Notes: a model not told the origin generated them from the letters alone. A stretch of 56,858 nt of DNA from Verrucomicrobiota bacterium (GCA_016713365.1 JADJPG010000056.1:1-56858), one strand, 5' to 3'. Shown: positions 37,207-47,612, counted from the first letter of the stretch. Numbers and translations: made by a program.

Positions 37207-38762
37207 TCGGCTTCCTGAGGAACATCCTTCTGGCCGCTACGCTGACCGCGCATTGCTTCGCCCAATCCATCTTCGCGGCCGCCCCCAATCTCACGCGCCT
37301 CACGCCCACGGCTCTCGTTCCCGGAAAAACGACCACGCTCAATCTCAGCGGCGACAACCTCGAAGGCGTCGTTGACGTGTGGACCAGCTTCGAGTGCGAG
37401 ATTGTCGTTCCTAAGGACTCCAGTTCGAGGAACGTCGCAGTCACCTTGCCCAAGAAAGGCCCCACCGCCGGCGTCGGCGCGCTCCGGCTTGTCACCACGA
37501 ACGGCCTGTCCGCGCCGCAATTCGTGCTCGTGGATCCGATGCCTTCCATCGAGTCCGTCACCACCAACCACTCCGTGCTGTCCGCCCAGGCTTTGCGCCG
37601 TGACACCGCCGTCGACGGCGCCTGCGATGAACTTCGCTCCGACTTTTTCCGCATTACCGCCAAGAAGGGCGAACGAATCGTCATCGAGGTTGTCGCGCAA
37701 CGCTTCGGTTCGCCGCTCGATCCGCTGATTCGGTTGCTGGACTCGACGGGACGGGAGATCGCATTTGCGGATGATTCCTCCGGACTCGGCGCCGACGCGC
37801 TCCTCGATTTCCGCTGTCCAAAAACCGGTGATTACTTAATCGAACTCCGCGACACCCGTCACGGCGGCGGCGCACGTCACCGCTACCGACTGCGCTTCGG
37901 CGATGCGCTTCCAGTCCCGCTGACCTTTCTCGTCGACACCAATGTCACCCGCTTCACGCAATCGCTCGTTCGCCTGCCGGAGGTCCTGGATGCGGAACCC
38001 AACAATTCGATCTCGAAGCCGCAACCCTTCGCGCAGCCCGCGCGCATCAGCGGCCGGTTCCACCAGCCCGCCGATCGCGATGTCTTCGAGTTCCGAGCCG
38101 CGAAGGGCGAACGCATCTCCATCACCGGACGCACGCGCAGTTTGGGCTCGCCCAGCGATCTCTTTCTCCAACTCCAAACGACCAACGGCACCAAGATCGC
38201 CGAGGCGAACGCCACCGGCGGCGATGAAGGCGCGTTGACGAACCGTTTCACCGCGGACGGCGTTTACCATCTGCTGGTTGAGGAATTGAACCGGGGCGGC
38301 GGCGCCAACTTCCGTTATGAACTCACGGTGGCTGAATTGCATCCAGGAGTTGCGGCAACGACCGAGACCGATCGCATCTCCGGACCGGCGGGTGCGTCAT
38401 TGGAAGTGGAAGCGAAACTGGAGCGCCGCGATTACGACGGACCCGTCACGCTCGTCGCCGAAGGATTGCCGGACAGTTTCAAACTGGAGAACAACGTCGT
38501 TCCCGCCAAGACGAACGTGGCAAAAATCAAAATCGTCGTTCCCGCCGACCTCGCGCTCGGTGACTACTTTCCGTTCAGCATCATCGCACGTGGTTCCGCC
38601 GATGGCCGTGACTTCGCCACCCGCGTCAGCACCATGCCGGCACTGCGCGCGGCCGTTCCGTCCATGCGATATCCGCCCATGGAACTCGATGGCCTTCTGA
38701 TGCTCAGCATCTCCGAAAGCAAATCGACCAACCCCAAGCCGCCGCTGAAGAAGCGCCGGTGA
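37203..38762 (+). CDS. Secreted protein with pre-peptidase C-terminal-like domains
   Basis: A 519-residue exported protein. GTG 37203 overlaps the DUF1501 stop and gives a signal peptide (VIGFLRNILLAATLTAHCFAQ). An IPT/Ig-like domain (LTRLTPTALVPGKTTTLNLSG) is followed by two PPC-like beta domains (about 130-225: DFFRITAKKGERIVIEV...GDYLIELRDT; and 250-370: DRDVFEFRAAKGERISITGRT...GVYHLLVEEL) and a further beta-rich region. Such proteins sit after DUF1549/DUF1501 in many Planctomycetes and Verrucomicrobiota operons. The stop falls in a 14-bp tandem duplication (38747-38774). The function is unknown; carbohydrate binding or surface display is an inference. Confidence 0.85.
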   Translation: MIGFLRNILLAATLTAHCFAQSIFAAAPNLTRLTPTALVPGKTTTLNLSGDNLEGVVDVWTSFECEIVVPKDSSSRNVAVTLPKKGPTAGVGALRLVTTNGLSAPQFVLVDPMPSIESVTTNHSVLSAQALRRDTAVDGACDELRSDFFRITAKKGERIVIEVVAQRFGSPLDPLIRLLDSTGREIAFADDSSGLGADALLDFRCPKTGDYLIELRDTRHGGGARHRYRLRFGDALPVPLTFLVDTNVTRFTQSLVRLPEVLDAEPNNSISKPQPFAQPARISGRFHQPADRDVFEFRAAKGERISITGRTRSLGSPSDLFLQLQTTNGTKIAEANATGGDEGALTNRFTADGVYHLLVEELNRGGGANFRYELTVAELHPGVAATTETDRISGPAGASLEVEAKLERRDYDGPVTLVAEGLPDSFKLENNVVPAKTNVAKIKIVVPADLALGDYFPFSIIARGSADGRDFATRVSTMPALRAAVPSMRYPPMELDGLLMLSISESKSTNPKPPLKKRR

Positions 38763-38788
38763 AGAAGCGCCGGTGAACCGGAAGCCGT

Positions 38789-39679
38789 TCAGACATCGCA
38801 AATTTGCACCGACTGCGCGAGCGACGCGACCTTGTCGCGCACGGGAATGAATTCCTGCCCGACATAGCCCTTGTAGCCGACCTCCACGATCGTCTTCATG
38901 ATCGGGGGATAGTTTATCTCCTGCGTGTCATCGATCTCATTTCGTCCCGGCACCCCCGCCGTGTGGATGTGCCCGATGTAAGGCGCGTGCTTCTTAATCC
39001 GCGTGATGACATCGCCGTGCATGATCTGCACATGGTAAATGTCGAAGAGCACCTTCATGCGCTCCGATCCGATCTGCCGGCAAATCTCCACCGACTTGTC
39101 GATGTCATCGCAGAAATAATCCGGGTGCCCCTTCATCTGCACGTCGACGCGGGAGTTCAACATCTCCAGGCAAACTGTTACCTTCTTCTGCTCCGCGTAG
39201 CCGACGATCTTCTTCAATCCCTCCACCATGTTCTTCGTCCCCTGATCGTCCGAAATGCCGCGACGAAATCCGGAGAACGTGATCACGCTCGGCCAGCCTT
39301 CCGCCGCCGTCGCATCGATGCTCTTGCGCAAGGCCGCGATGCACTGCTCGTGCTCTTCAGTGTGGGCGAAACCTTTCGCGAACCCGTGGCTCCCGCTGAT
39401 CGCGCAGATCAACCCGTGCTTCTTGAGCGTCGCCCAGTGCTCGGTGCCGACCAACTCCACGGACTTGATTCCCATGCGCGCCGATTCGACCGCCAGCGCC
39501 TCCACAGTCATGGGATTGAAGCACCAATGCACGACAGACTGGTTGATGCGATTATTCTTCACGTTGTAAATCGCTTCGCCCGCCGCAGCAGCGCCGAGTC
39601 GCGGCAACACCGCTCCCGCCACCGCCGCCACGCCCGCCGCATTCTTCAACAACTTCCGCCGGCTCATCTTTTTCATCAT
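38789..39679 (-). CDS. Tat-exported sugar phosphate isomerase/epimerase family protein (hydroxypyruvate isomerase-like)
   Basis: A 296-residue TIM-barrel (AP endonuclease-like) protein with a Tat signal (MSRRKLLKNAAGVAAVAG). Barrel motifs: NQSVVHWCFNPMT, VTVCLEMLNSR (Glu metal ligand), FDIYHVQIMHGD (Asp-x-x-His ligands), HIHTAGVPGRNEI and YVGQEFIP (Glu). This set resembles hydroxypyruvate isomerase and xylose-isomerase-like proteins. ATG 39679 has an AAAGG upstream; ATG 39676 and 39667 are alternatives. It is convergent with the PPC gene and 38 bp downstream of a Gfo/Idh gene, a common pairing in sugar-acid catabolism. Confidence 0.87.
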   Translation of the reverse strand: MMKKMSRRKLLKNAAGVAAVAGAVLPRLGAAAAGEAIYNVKNNRINQSVVHWCFNPMTVEALAVESARMGIKSVELVGTEHWATLKKHGLICAISGSHGFAKGFAHTEEHEQCIAALRKSIDATAAEGWPSVITFSGFRRGISDDQGTKNMVEGLKKIVGYAEQKKVTVCLEMLNSRVDVQMKGHPDYFCDDIDKSVEICRQIGSERMKVLFDIYHVQIMHGDVITRIKKHAPYIGHIHTAGVPGRNEIDDTQEINYPPIMKTIVEVGYKGYVGQEFIPVRDKVASLAQSVQICDV

Positions 39680-39717
39680 CGCACGCCTTTCATCAGTCAC
39701 GTATCACGCACCACTCC

Positions 39718-41055
<1,338 letters not shown>

Positions 41056-41138
41056 GCCGCGGATTTCAGGCGCTGGCGCGCGCAGAGTCAAGCGCGTTGA
41101 CCGCACGGGCGCATCGTGACACCGCCCCACGGCGAAAC

Positions 41139-41172
41139 TCCCTCTCCCTGCGAGGCACGAGCGGGGAGAGGG
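41139..41172. repeat. Inverted repeat CCCTCTCCC...GGGAGAGGG
   Basis: Left arm 41140-41148 and right arm 41164-41172 are complementary. It lies in the 363-bp gap between the Gfo/Idh start and tRNA-Lys. Such palindromic CT/GA repeats are scattered in many GC-rich genomes, but no second copy is seen in this window. The rest of the gap has no supported gene. Confidence 0.5.
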
Positions 41173-41418
41173 GGAAACCCCGTTTCCTCCCAATCCACCG
41201 GCGCGCACGGACCGACAGACATCTCCCTTTGCGCCAACTTTCAATCACGCGTCGCCCGACAACCGATTCCATAAAATTTCCATTTGCCATCCGAATGTTT
41301 ATTTGGTTCCCTCTTGGCCCTTCGCCTTCCCGGCGAACCACGACCTCGGAGAAATCCCCGGTATGGCAAGCAGGGAATCGGACGAAATAGGCACACGTGC
41401 CTGAAGGAAATTTTGGTT

Positions 41419-41494
<76 letters not shown>

Positions 41495-41670
41495 CTTCAC
41501 TCTCCATCCACCTTCACCACCACTACGGTCGGTGATCTTTCACTTACCCTGACCCGGATTAAAGCAAGCCGTTCTCAATCCCGCGTGATTCTCGAAAGCT
41601 TCCGGAACGGCTGGGACTGGGTGGCAAGCCATGGTCGCTCCTGCGGCGTCAACGCCGCATAAAACGGAAC

Positions 41671-41862
41671 GCCGAACTCCGATTCGGCTCGTTGCAAATT
41701 GGATTAACAGAAGGACACAAAGAGAACAAAGCCGGGCTCAGTAAAGTGTCCGGCATTTGATCAAAGACTCGATGGAAGCAGGAATGAACTCTGCCACTCC
41801 TTCGTTCCCTTCCTTTTGTTGGTTCCGCTTCAAGTTTGAACCACGCCGAATCGGAGTTCGGC
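41671..41862. repeat. 18-bp perfect inverted repeat pair
   Basis: GCCGAACTCCGATTCGGC (41671-41688) and its exact reverse complement (41845-41862) lie in opposite orientation 156 bp apart. Each copy is itself nearly palindromic (GCCGAA...TTCGGC). The 442-bp gap between the tRNA and the next gene otherwise shows nothing. It may be a dispersed repeat unit or a regulatory structure. Confidence 0.55.
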
Positions 41863-41884
41863 GCTCCATGCCGAAAATCAAAAA

Positions 41885-41912
41885 GGCCGGACCGCTGCGA
41901 GCCAGTCCGGCC
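41885..41912 (-). terminator. Rho-independent terminator after the 124-residue gene
   Basis: GGCCGGAC (41885-41892) pairs with GTCCGGCC (41905-41912); on the - strand the stem is followed by TTTTTGATTTT. It lies 25 bp past the stop of the - strand gene. Confidence 0.9.
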
Positions 41913-41936
41913 GTGTGATTCACAAACGCCCCGCCC

Positions 41937-42311
41937 TTAAGCGGCCTTGAGCGTCGTGACCTTGTTCTCGGAGGGGCGGACCAGGCCGCTCTTCCGTTCG
42001 TTCTTCGGGATGTAACCCATCGCCTTGTAAAGCGCGCTGTTCTCCCCGAAGCCCGGAGCGCTCCGCACCCCGTTCACGATGTTCAACGCATCCTCGTTGC
42101 TCACGACATCCGCGTTCTTGCGGGATTGCCGCGCCGCACTCAACTGCGTCTCCAGCGTGGAAACCTCGGTACGAGTATCGAAGGACGGCTTCACCTTCGC
42201 TTCGAACTGCGCCAGCGTCAGGCCTGCGAACTGCGCCGTGGGCGCCAGTTCCTTCCAGGCATTGATGACGTCGTTGAGGAACACCTCCGTTAATTTAGGA
42301 CTATCCGCCAT
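41937..42311 (-). CDS. Hypothetical protein, alpha-helical, 124 residues
   Basis: I do not recognise the family. The protein is soluble (no signal or membrane segment) and mostly helical, with a heptad-like stretch (TLETQLSAARQSRKNADVV) in the middle. The C terminus (GYIPKNERKSGLVRPSE) is basic. It has its own terminator directly downstream. Codon use looks like that of the core genes rather than the island. Its position next to tRNA-Lys may mark the chromosomal side of the island. Confidence 0.75.
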   Translation of the reverse strand: MADSPKLTEVFLNDVINAWKELAPTAQFAGLTLAQFEAKVKPSFDTRTEVSTLETQLSAARQSRKNADVVSNEDALNIVNGVRSAPGFGENSALYKAMGYIPKNERKSGLVRPSENKVTTLKAA

Positions 42312-42616
42312 TCTTCTTCCTTTCCTTTGTCTTCTTCATTGCATTGCGACTGCATGTTACCGAACAGGCGTTGCACCGGGCGAACCGTGCGGGAGATGCC
42401 AACCTCCGCGCCGGATCGCATCGCGTCACGCCTCCGGTTGAGAACGATTATGGAAACAACAACTCCAGCCCGATGCTACAGATTCGTTAGCATCACCCTT
42501 GCCAAACCGTGTTCGAGAAGAGCGGAAGGAGTTTTAACCACAGATGGACACCGATTAACACGAATGAAGACGTGTTTTCCTAACGACCCCCCCACCAGCG
42601 CGGCAAGAATTTCCAA

Positions 42617-43846
42617 TCAGCGGAAGAAAACTCTGACCGGGCTCAACTTTCTGGACCACGGATGTGTTAGTCCAAGCATTGGTTTGAGTTTATGTTTTTC
42701 TGCTTTCCTTGTCCATGCCCCGCGGAGGGAGGGCGTAGCCCGACCGGAGCGGGGCATGGACAAATCCGCCGCAAATCCCGCCGGGCTTTCGTAGCCCAGC
42801 CCGCTGTGCGGCCTCACCTGATTGTATCTCTGCCGGAAGTCGCCCACCACCACCCGCGCTTCCGTCAGCGTCCACAGTTGCTCCCGGTTCAAGCACTCGT
42901 CCCGGAACCGTCCATGGAAGCTTTCCACAAAGCCGTTCTGCCACGGGCTCCCAGGCTCAATGTAGATGGTCTTGACCCGGTTCTCCTTCAGCCACCGCTG
43001 CACGATCTTCGCGATGAACTCCGAGCCGTTGTCGCTCCGCAGATACTCCGGGGCCCCGTGCTCCGCCACGGCCTTCTGCAACCAGTGCAGCACGTCCGCC
43101 GCTTTCAACGCGCGTTCCGCCCGCAGCACATGACATTCCCAGGTGTATTCATCCAGGATCGTCAGCATCTTCAAAGCCCCGCCTCGCACCGTCGCATCGG
43201 CGATGAAGTCCCACGTCCACACGTGATTCCGATGGGTCGCCATCGTCGGCAAACCCGTGGAAACACCGCGTCGAACCACTTTGCGCTTGGTCGGTGGCAC
43301 CCGCAGACCAGCGTCACGTCGCAGGCGTTGGATGTGCCGCTTGCCCACCCGCCAGCCTTCCCGCCGCAGCAACGCCGCCACCCGCCGATACCCATAGCGC
43401 GGATGTTCCGCCGAGAGTTCCAGCAGTCGCTTCTTCAACCGTTCTTCCGCGGGCGTGGGCGGTCGTCCGCGATAGTGGAACGTGGAGCGCGCCAGCTTCA
43501 GATACCGGCACGCCTGCCGTTGGGAACACAGTCCGGCTTTCACCGTCTCCTGCGCATACGCCCGGCGAGTGGCCGGGCTCACAGCTTTTTCGCATACGTA
43601 GCTCAATACCCGGTTCTTCAACATCTCCTCCGCCAGCATCTTCTTGAGCTCCGTGTTCTCCCGCTCGAGTTCCTTGAGCCGCCGCGCCTCGTTCACCTCC
43701 ATGTGCCCAAACTGCTTCTTCCACCGGTGAAACGTCACCTCCGAGATGTTCGCCTCCTGGCAAATCGCCATGATGGTCCGTTCGCCGCGATCTGCTTCCC
43801 GCAGAATCCGGATCTTGTCTTCCGTCGTATACCGTTTGCCTTTCAT
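42617..43846 (-). CDS. IS3-family transposase, orfA and orfB in one frame (copy 1)
   Basis: DDE transposase of the IS3 family. From ATG 43846: an HTH domain (YTTEDKIRILREADRGE, SEVTFHRWKKQFG), a leucine-zipper (LKELERENTELKKML), then an integrase-core domain with HTH_21-like region and DDE residues (WTWDFIADATV; YLRSDNGSEFI; GSPWQNGFVESFHGRFRDE). IS3 elements normally need a -1 frameshift between orfA and orfB; here the A run is 5 long and both parts read in one frame. In copy 2 it is A7. The last residues run past the IS end into flanking DNA (stop 42617), so the tail probably holds an indel; copy 2 suggests the true stop is inside the element. Confidence 0.85.
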   Translation of the reverse strand: MKGKRYTTEDKIRILREADRGERTIMAICQEANISEVTFHRWKKQFGHMEVNEARRLKELERENTELKKMLAEEMLKNRVLSYVCEKAVSPATRRAYAQETVKAGLCSQRQACRYLKLARSTFHYRGRPPTPAEERLKKRLLELSAEHPRYGYRRVAALLRREGWRVGKRHIQRLRRDAGLRVPPTKRKVVRRGVSTGLPTMATHRNHVWTWDFIADATVRGGALKMLTILDEYTWECHVLRAERALKAADVLHWLQKAVAEHGAPEYLRSDNGSEFIAKIVQRWLKENRVKTIYIEPGSPWQNGFVESFHGRFRDECLNREQLWTLTEARVVVGDFRQRYNQVRPHSGLGYESPAGFAADLSMPRSGRATPSLRGAWTRKAEKHKLKPMLGLTHPWSRKLSPVRVFFR

Positions 43847-43911
43847 TCGTCTGGTCCTTTCTTCGGCCCAGACTATCACTTCACGCGGCCTGAAAAAGCT
43901 GAGTCATGTCA
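42634..43911 (-). mobile_element. IS3-family insertion sequence, copy 1
   Basis: 1,278 bp, bounded by TGACCGGGCTCAACTTT at 42634 and, on the other strand, TGACATGACTCAGCTTT ending at 43911; these are imperfect terminal inverted repeats starting TGAC. The same ends occur in the copy at 45035-46306. No 3-5 bp target duplication is visible beside either end. It carries an orfA/orfB transposase on the - strand. Confidence 0.9.
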
Positions 43912-43934
43912 CTTCAGATGGTTCAAGAACACAA

Positions 43935-44519
43935 TTACGGACTTTTGGTGGAACCTTTTTCAGGCAGTTTCCTAAATGGGTATCTTGATCGAAAAATGTG
44001 ATAGTCCCCTAGCACCGTGTATGCTGGCCCAGAAAGCCCACTATATCGCTTGATCAAAATCGGACGTCCGTTGTTCCACCGTATTGGCCACGCCACGTTA
44101 CAGGAACCATCTGCGTTGATTTCACTACGACCAGACTCCCAAGTCATTGCACTCGCGCTAGGGTTGATTGTTGCCGATTCAGGCAAGTCAAACGCTATAC
44201 GTAGTATTAATAGGAGCTTGGACATTTCGACGAAGCCACCTTTTACGGCACCGGGGTCTGTTTCCGCGAATCGTTGAAGGACCAGCTCAACGGTGGACGG
44301 GCTCGCATTTTGGAACATCCGGGCTGTTTCTATGGCGTTTCTCCAGTCGCTGCTGGTGTAATCACTCGTCGATCTCCATGGTTCGACCCGGGATATTGCA
44401 TTAAACAGGGACTCTGCCGAAACGCTTGTCGAAACCGGTCCAACCTTCTGCTTGTCACAGCCCGTTACTAAGATTCCGAATAATGCGACAAAAGTGAGTA
44501 GGAGCGCTGCGTTATGCAT
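43935..44519 (-). CDS. Hypothetical lipoprotein between the two IS copies
   Basis: A 194-residue protein beginning MHNAALLLTFVALFGILVTGCDKQ, with a lipobox TGC, hence probably lipid-anchored. No family recognised. The rest is mixed helix/strand with a Trp-Tyr rich C terminus (AYTVLGDYHIFRSRYPFRKLP). It ends 24 bp from IS copy 1, so its downstream neighbour may have been displaced. ATG 44519 is preferred because it starts the signal; the open frame extends to 44627. Confidence 0.6.
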   Translation of the reverse strand: MHNAALLLTFVALFGILVTGCDKQKVGPVSTSVSAESLFNAISRVEPWRSTSDYTSSDWRNAIETARMFQNASPSTVELVLQRFAETDPGAVKGGFVEMSKLLLILRIAFDLPESATINPSASAMTWESGRSEINADGSCNVAWPIRWNNGRPILIKRYSGLSGPAYTVLGDYHIFRSRYPFRKLPEKGSTKSP

Positions 44520-44716
44520 TAGTTGTATGGCTCCTGTCGGACGGGGCAGTGGAGTGAAAGCGAGCCATGTGAGGAACACCAGTCCGCTAAAACCGCTGTC
44601 GCAGGATCTGACCTTCATCATTCTCATATTCGCTGTTCAACCCGTCGCGTGCATTCTTCCATCCGCTGCAGGAAGCACTCCCGGCCGGCTTGGCGCTGGA
44701 ACCGCAAATGCTCTGT

Positions 44717-45034
44717 CTACCAAAGCTTGGGCGGGTCCCGCGACATAAGCCCCGCGTTCGTTAACTCCCAAGAACTGTTTTTACGCTTTGTAAAGTAGAG
44801 CACGTAATTATCTACATGGACCTTAGCAGCAACTGGAGCCTCATCCCAAACCGACCAAACGGCTGTGATCCGGTGATTAATCCCAGGAATCTGCCCGATC
44901 CTAACGGTTATAGCATGGAGATCGTTCGAGGGGAGCCGCCCAATCATGTCAATGCCGAGTTTTGATGCCGGGGGCAATTGAGGGTCCACCGCATACAGAT
45001 GGCCGAGAAACCCCTGCGATACATCCTGCCGGGC
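44717..45034 (-). pseudogene. Hypothetical protein, 5' end removed by IS copy 2
   Basis: About 105 residues of open frame reading LYAVDPQLPPASKLGIDMIGR...VYVLYF-like (VHVDNYVLYFTKRKN). The apparent ATG at 45040 is inside the IS terminal repeat, so the gene's own start is missing. No matching part lies on the other side of the IS, which holds an integrase fragment. It may have been the upstream neighbour of the lipoprotein. Family unknown. Confidence 0.55.
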
Positions 45035-45100
45035 TGACATGACTCAGCTTTTTCAGGCCGCGTGAAGTGATAGTCTGGGCCGAAGAAAGGACCAGACGAA

Positions 45101-46273
45101 TGAAAGGCAAACGGTATACGACGGAAGACAAGATCCGGATTCTGCGGGAAGCAGATCGCGGCGAACGGACCATCATGGCGATTTGCCGGAGGCGAACATC
45201 TCGGAGGTGACGTTTCACCGGTGGAAGAAGCAGTTTGGGCACATGGAGGTGAACGAGGCGCGGCGGCTCAAGGAACTCGAGCGGGAGAACACGGAGCTCA
45301 AGAAGATGCTGGCGGAGGAGATGTTGAAGAACCGGGTATTGAGCTACGTATGCGAAAAAAAGCTGTGAGCCCGGCCACTCGCCGGGCGTATGCGCAGGAG
45401 ACGGTGAAAGCCGGACTGTGTTCCCAACGGCAGGCGTGCCGGTATCTGAAGCTGGCGCGCTCCACGTTCCACTATCGCGGACGACCGCCCACGCCGCGGA
45501 AGAACGGTTGAAGAAGCGACTGCTGGAACTCTCGGCGGAACATCCGCGCTATGGGTATCGGCGGGTGGCGGCGTTGCTGCGGCGGGAAGGCTGGCGGGTG
45601 CAAGCGGCACATCCAACGCCTGCGACGTGACGCTGGTCTGCGGGTGCCACCGACCAAGCGCAAAGTGGTTCGACGCGGTGTTTCCACGGGTTTGCCGACG
45701 ATGGCGACCCATCGGAATCACGTGTGGACGTGGGACTTCATCGCCGATGCGACGGTGCGAGGCGGGCTTCGAAGATGCTGACGATCCTGGATGAATACAC
45801 CCGGGAATGTCATGTGCTGCGGGCGGAACGCGCGTTGAAAGCGGCGGACGTGCTGCACTGGTTGCAGAAGGCCGTGGCGGGAGCACGGGGCCCCGGAGTA
45901 TCTGCGGAGCGACAACGGCTCGGAGTTCATCGCGAAGATCGTGCAGCGGTGGCTGAAGGAGAACCGGGTCAAGACCATCTACATTGAGCCTGGGAGCCCG
46001 TGGCAGAACGGCTTTGTGGAAAGCTTCCATGGACGGTTCCGGGACGAGTGCTTGAACCGGGAGCAACTGTGGACGCTGACGGAAGCGCGGGTGGTGGTGG
46101 GCGACTTCCGGCAGAGATACAATCAGGTGAGGCCGCACAGCGGGCTGGGCTACGAAAGCCCGGCGGGATTTGCGGCGCGATTTGTCCATGCCCGCTCCGG
46201 TCGGCTACGCCCTCCGCGGGGCATGGACAAGCGAAAGCAGAAAAACATAAACTCAAACCAATGCTTGGACTAA
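45101..46273 (+). pseudogene. IS3-family transposase, copy 2 (orfA/orfB, several indels)
   Basis: Same protein as copy 1. OrfA from ATG 45101 has a one-base loss at about 45189 and resumes as ISEVTFHRWKKQFGHMEV... to the stop EKKL*. OrfB follows after a programmed-frameshift signal and is broken by at least five indels, though DDE blocks remain in other frames. The C-terminal frame 45941-46273 ends KRKQKNINSNQCLD with a stop inside the element, probably the true end for both copies. As read it is not functional; since most differences are homopolymer indels, the copy may be intact in reality. Confidence 0.8.
45356..45387 (+). promoter_or_regulatory. Candidate -1 ribosomal frameshift signal between orfA and orfB
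   Basis: In-frame slippery heptamer A-AAA-AAG (45356-45362), a 6-base spacer, then a perfect 7-bp GC stem GCCCGGC/GCCGGGC (45369-45375, 45381-45387). After slipping, orfA (gaa aaa aag ctg tga) continues as EKKAVSPATRRA, which matches orfB. This is the standard control in IS3 elements. Confidence 0.75.
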
Positions 46274-46306
46274 CACATCCGTGGTCCAGAAAGTTGAGCC
46301 CGGTCA

Positions 46307-47133
46307 TGACTAATCGTTGGAAACAGTAAGCCGCTCGATGGCAATTGTTTCAACAGAACCTCCAATCGGTCACCAATTTGGATGCAGGCCCATTCACCGG
46401 TTTTCAGACGTTGATATTGAAGTTTCACTCTCCTGCCAGTTGACGTTATCCGCAGAAAGTCGCCGTGTCAGTTTGAGCGGCCCCCCAATTTCCCAGAGCA
46501 TTTGATAATAATTGCGGCGCTCTGCGTTTTTTCGGCAGCGATGATCTTTTTCGTGGCTCTTCTCGCCGGATGCCTCGCTTCGGCTTTGCTGTGACGACCG
46601 GCCAGAGTTTCGGGGGAATGACACACGCTGGCAACCAGCTCCATGCCGACCGCCAGATTGTGCAGGCAGCGAAGAAAATGATTGGTCGAGGTGCCGCCCG
46701 CGCTCAGAACGGCTCGGAGGTCATCGGCGGTGGTTTCCACCAATTTGCGATCCGAAGGGTGCAGAGCGGTTTGCTGTGCATGGCCCGTTCGCGGCGTTCC
46801 GGAGTGTTCTGCCGCGTTGAACAAACGCATCCATGACGGTCCCCAATTTCGTTTAACGAGGCTCGGATCGTGCGGCCATGTGTATGCTTTGCCAATGGCG
46901 AGACTGACGAAGAGTTGCGCGGAGGCATCGTTCTTGGTCGCGCGCAGTCGTTCGGCCTCCGCGCGATCCCGCGTGCCGAGCGATTCTTGTTTTCCGTAAA
47001 CGTGTCCTCGGTGTAAAAATCCCCGTCGTTTGAAGAGCCAGAATCGAGGTTTCAAGGGCACCTGCACAGTTTGTGCGAGGTGCGGAAACCGGTTAAGGAT
47101 CAGTCGGAGCATGCGAGAGCAATGCGGCAGCAC
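46307..47133 (-). pseudogene. Tyrosine recombinase (integrase), truncated by IS copy 2 and frame-disrupted
   Basis: The N-terminal half reads LKPRFWLFKRRGF...KQESLGTRDRAEAERL, the opening of integrases common in Verrucomicrobiota islands, followed by RKLVETTADDLRAVL and FLRCLHNLAVGM (core-binding SAM-like domain). The next pieces, in three different frames, are CVIPPKLWPVV...KRGIRREE, KNAERRNYYQMLWEIGG (start of the catalytic domain) and RLKTGEWACIQIGDRLEVLLKQLP-SSGLLFPTIS, where the IS begins. The catalytic His-x-x-Arg and Tyr region is missing and is not found beyond the IS. It is therefore inactive even if the frameshifts are errors. It may have been the integrase of the surrounding island. 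Confidence 0.8.
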
Positions 47134-47612
47134 TGACGAGGAGTGCAGTGTCCACCGTTTTCCCTGACAATTTCCTGACCAGGGCGGGTTTTAACCTTTT
47201 TGAAACCAACCGCCGTTGAAGCTCAACAGCTTTAAGATTGGCTCCAGAGGAAGGACTCGGTCGGCTTACAGCTCAGTTTTCAAGGAGATATGTAGCGGAT
47301 TTCCCAATGAGAACAAGCTATTCCGGTAGAATTTGACTGAATGCGATTGAACTGTTTCTAACTCATGCCCCTCTCAGTTCCTCACCCACTTTCTCACTCA
47401 GTCGGGAACCACAGTTCTGGTTTGACCCAAGGTTGTAAGTTGTCCAGATGGGTATCGTTTGTTGTAATCGACGGGCGGGGCAAACGAATAAATTGGTCGG
47501 GGAATTTACGTGGCGTGCCTAGAGAAGCTCGGCAAACTTGAAGCCACGCTTCAGCATCGCTCCTGTCCCTGAAGCTTGCCTCGCCCACGGCATTGCAGTA
47601 TCGTTACGCCCG
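47134..47612. other. Gene-poor stretch
   Basis: About 480 bp between the integrase remnant and the small ORF. Short open frames exist on the - strand but look like chance. No repeat, RNA or terminator was seen with support. Confidence 0.5.

Larger units (their letters stand above)
45035..46306 (+). mobile_element. IS3-family insertion sequence, copy 2 (inverted relative to copy 1)
   Basis: 1,272 bp, nearly identical to copy 1. Compared base by base the two differ by about a dozen small indels (for example at 45189-45190, the A run 45355-45361, 45492-45494, 45598-45600, 45765-45775, 45880-45885 and the tail 46172-46232) but only about two substitutions. Left flank ...GCCGGGC and right flank TGACTAATC show no target duplication. 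It truncates one gene on each side. Confidence 0.9.

Noticed and set aside
45035..45040. ATG at 45040 as start of the 44717-45034 gene
   Set aside because: The ATG belongs to the IS terminal repeat, so it is not the native start.
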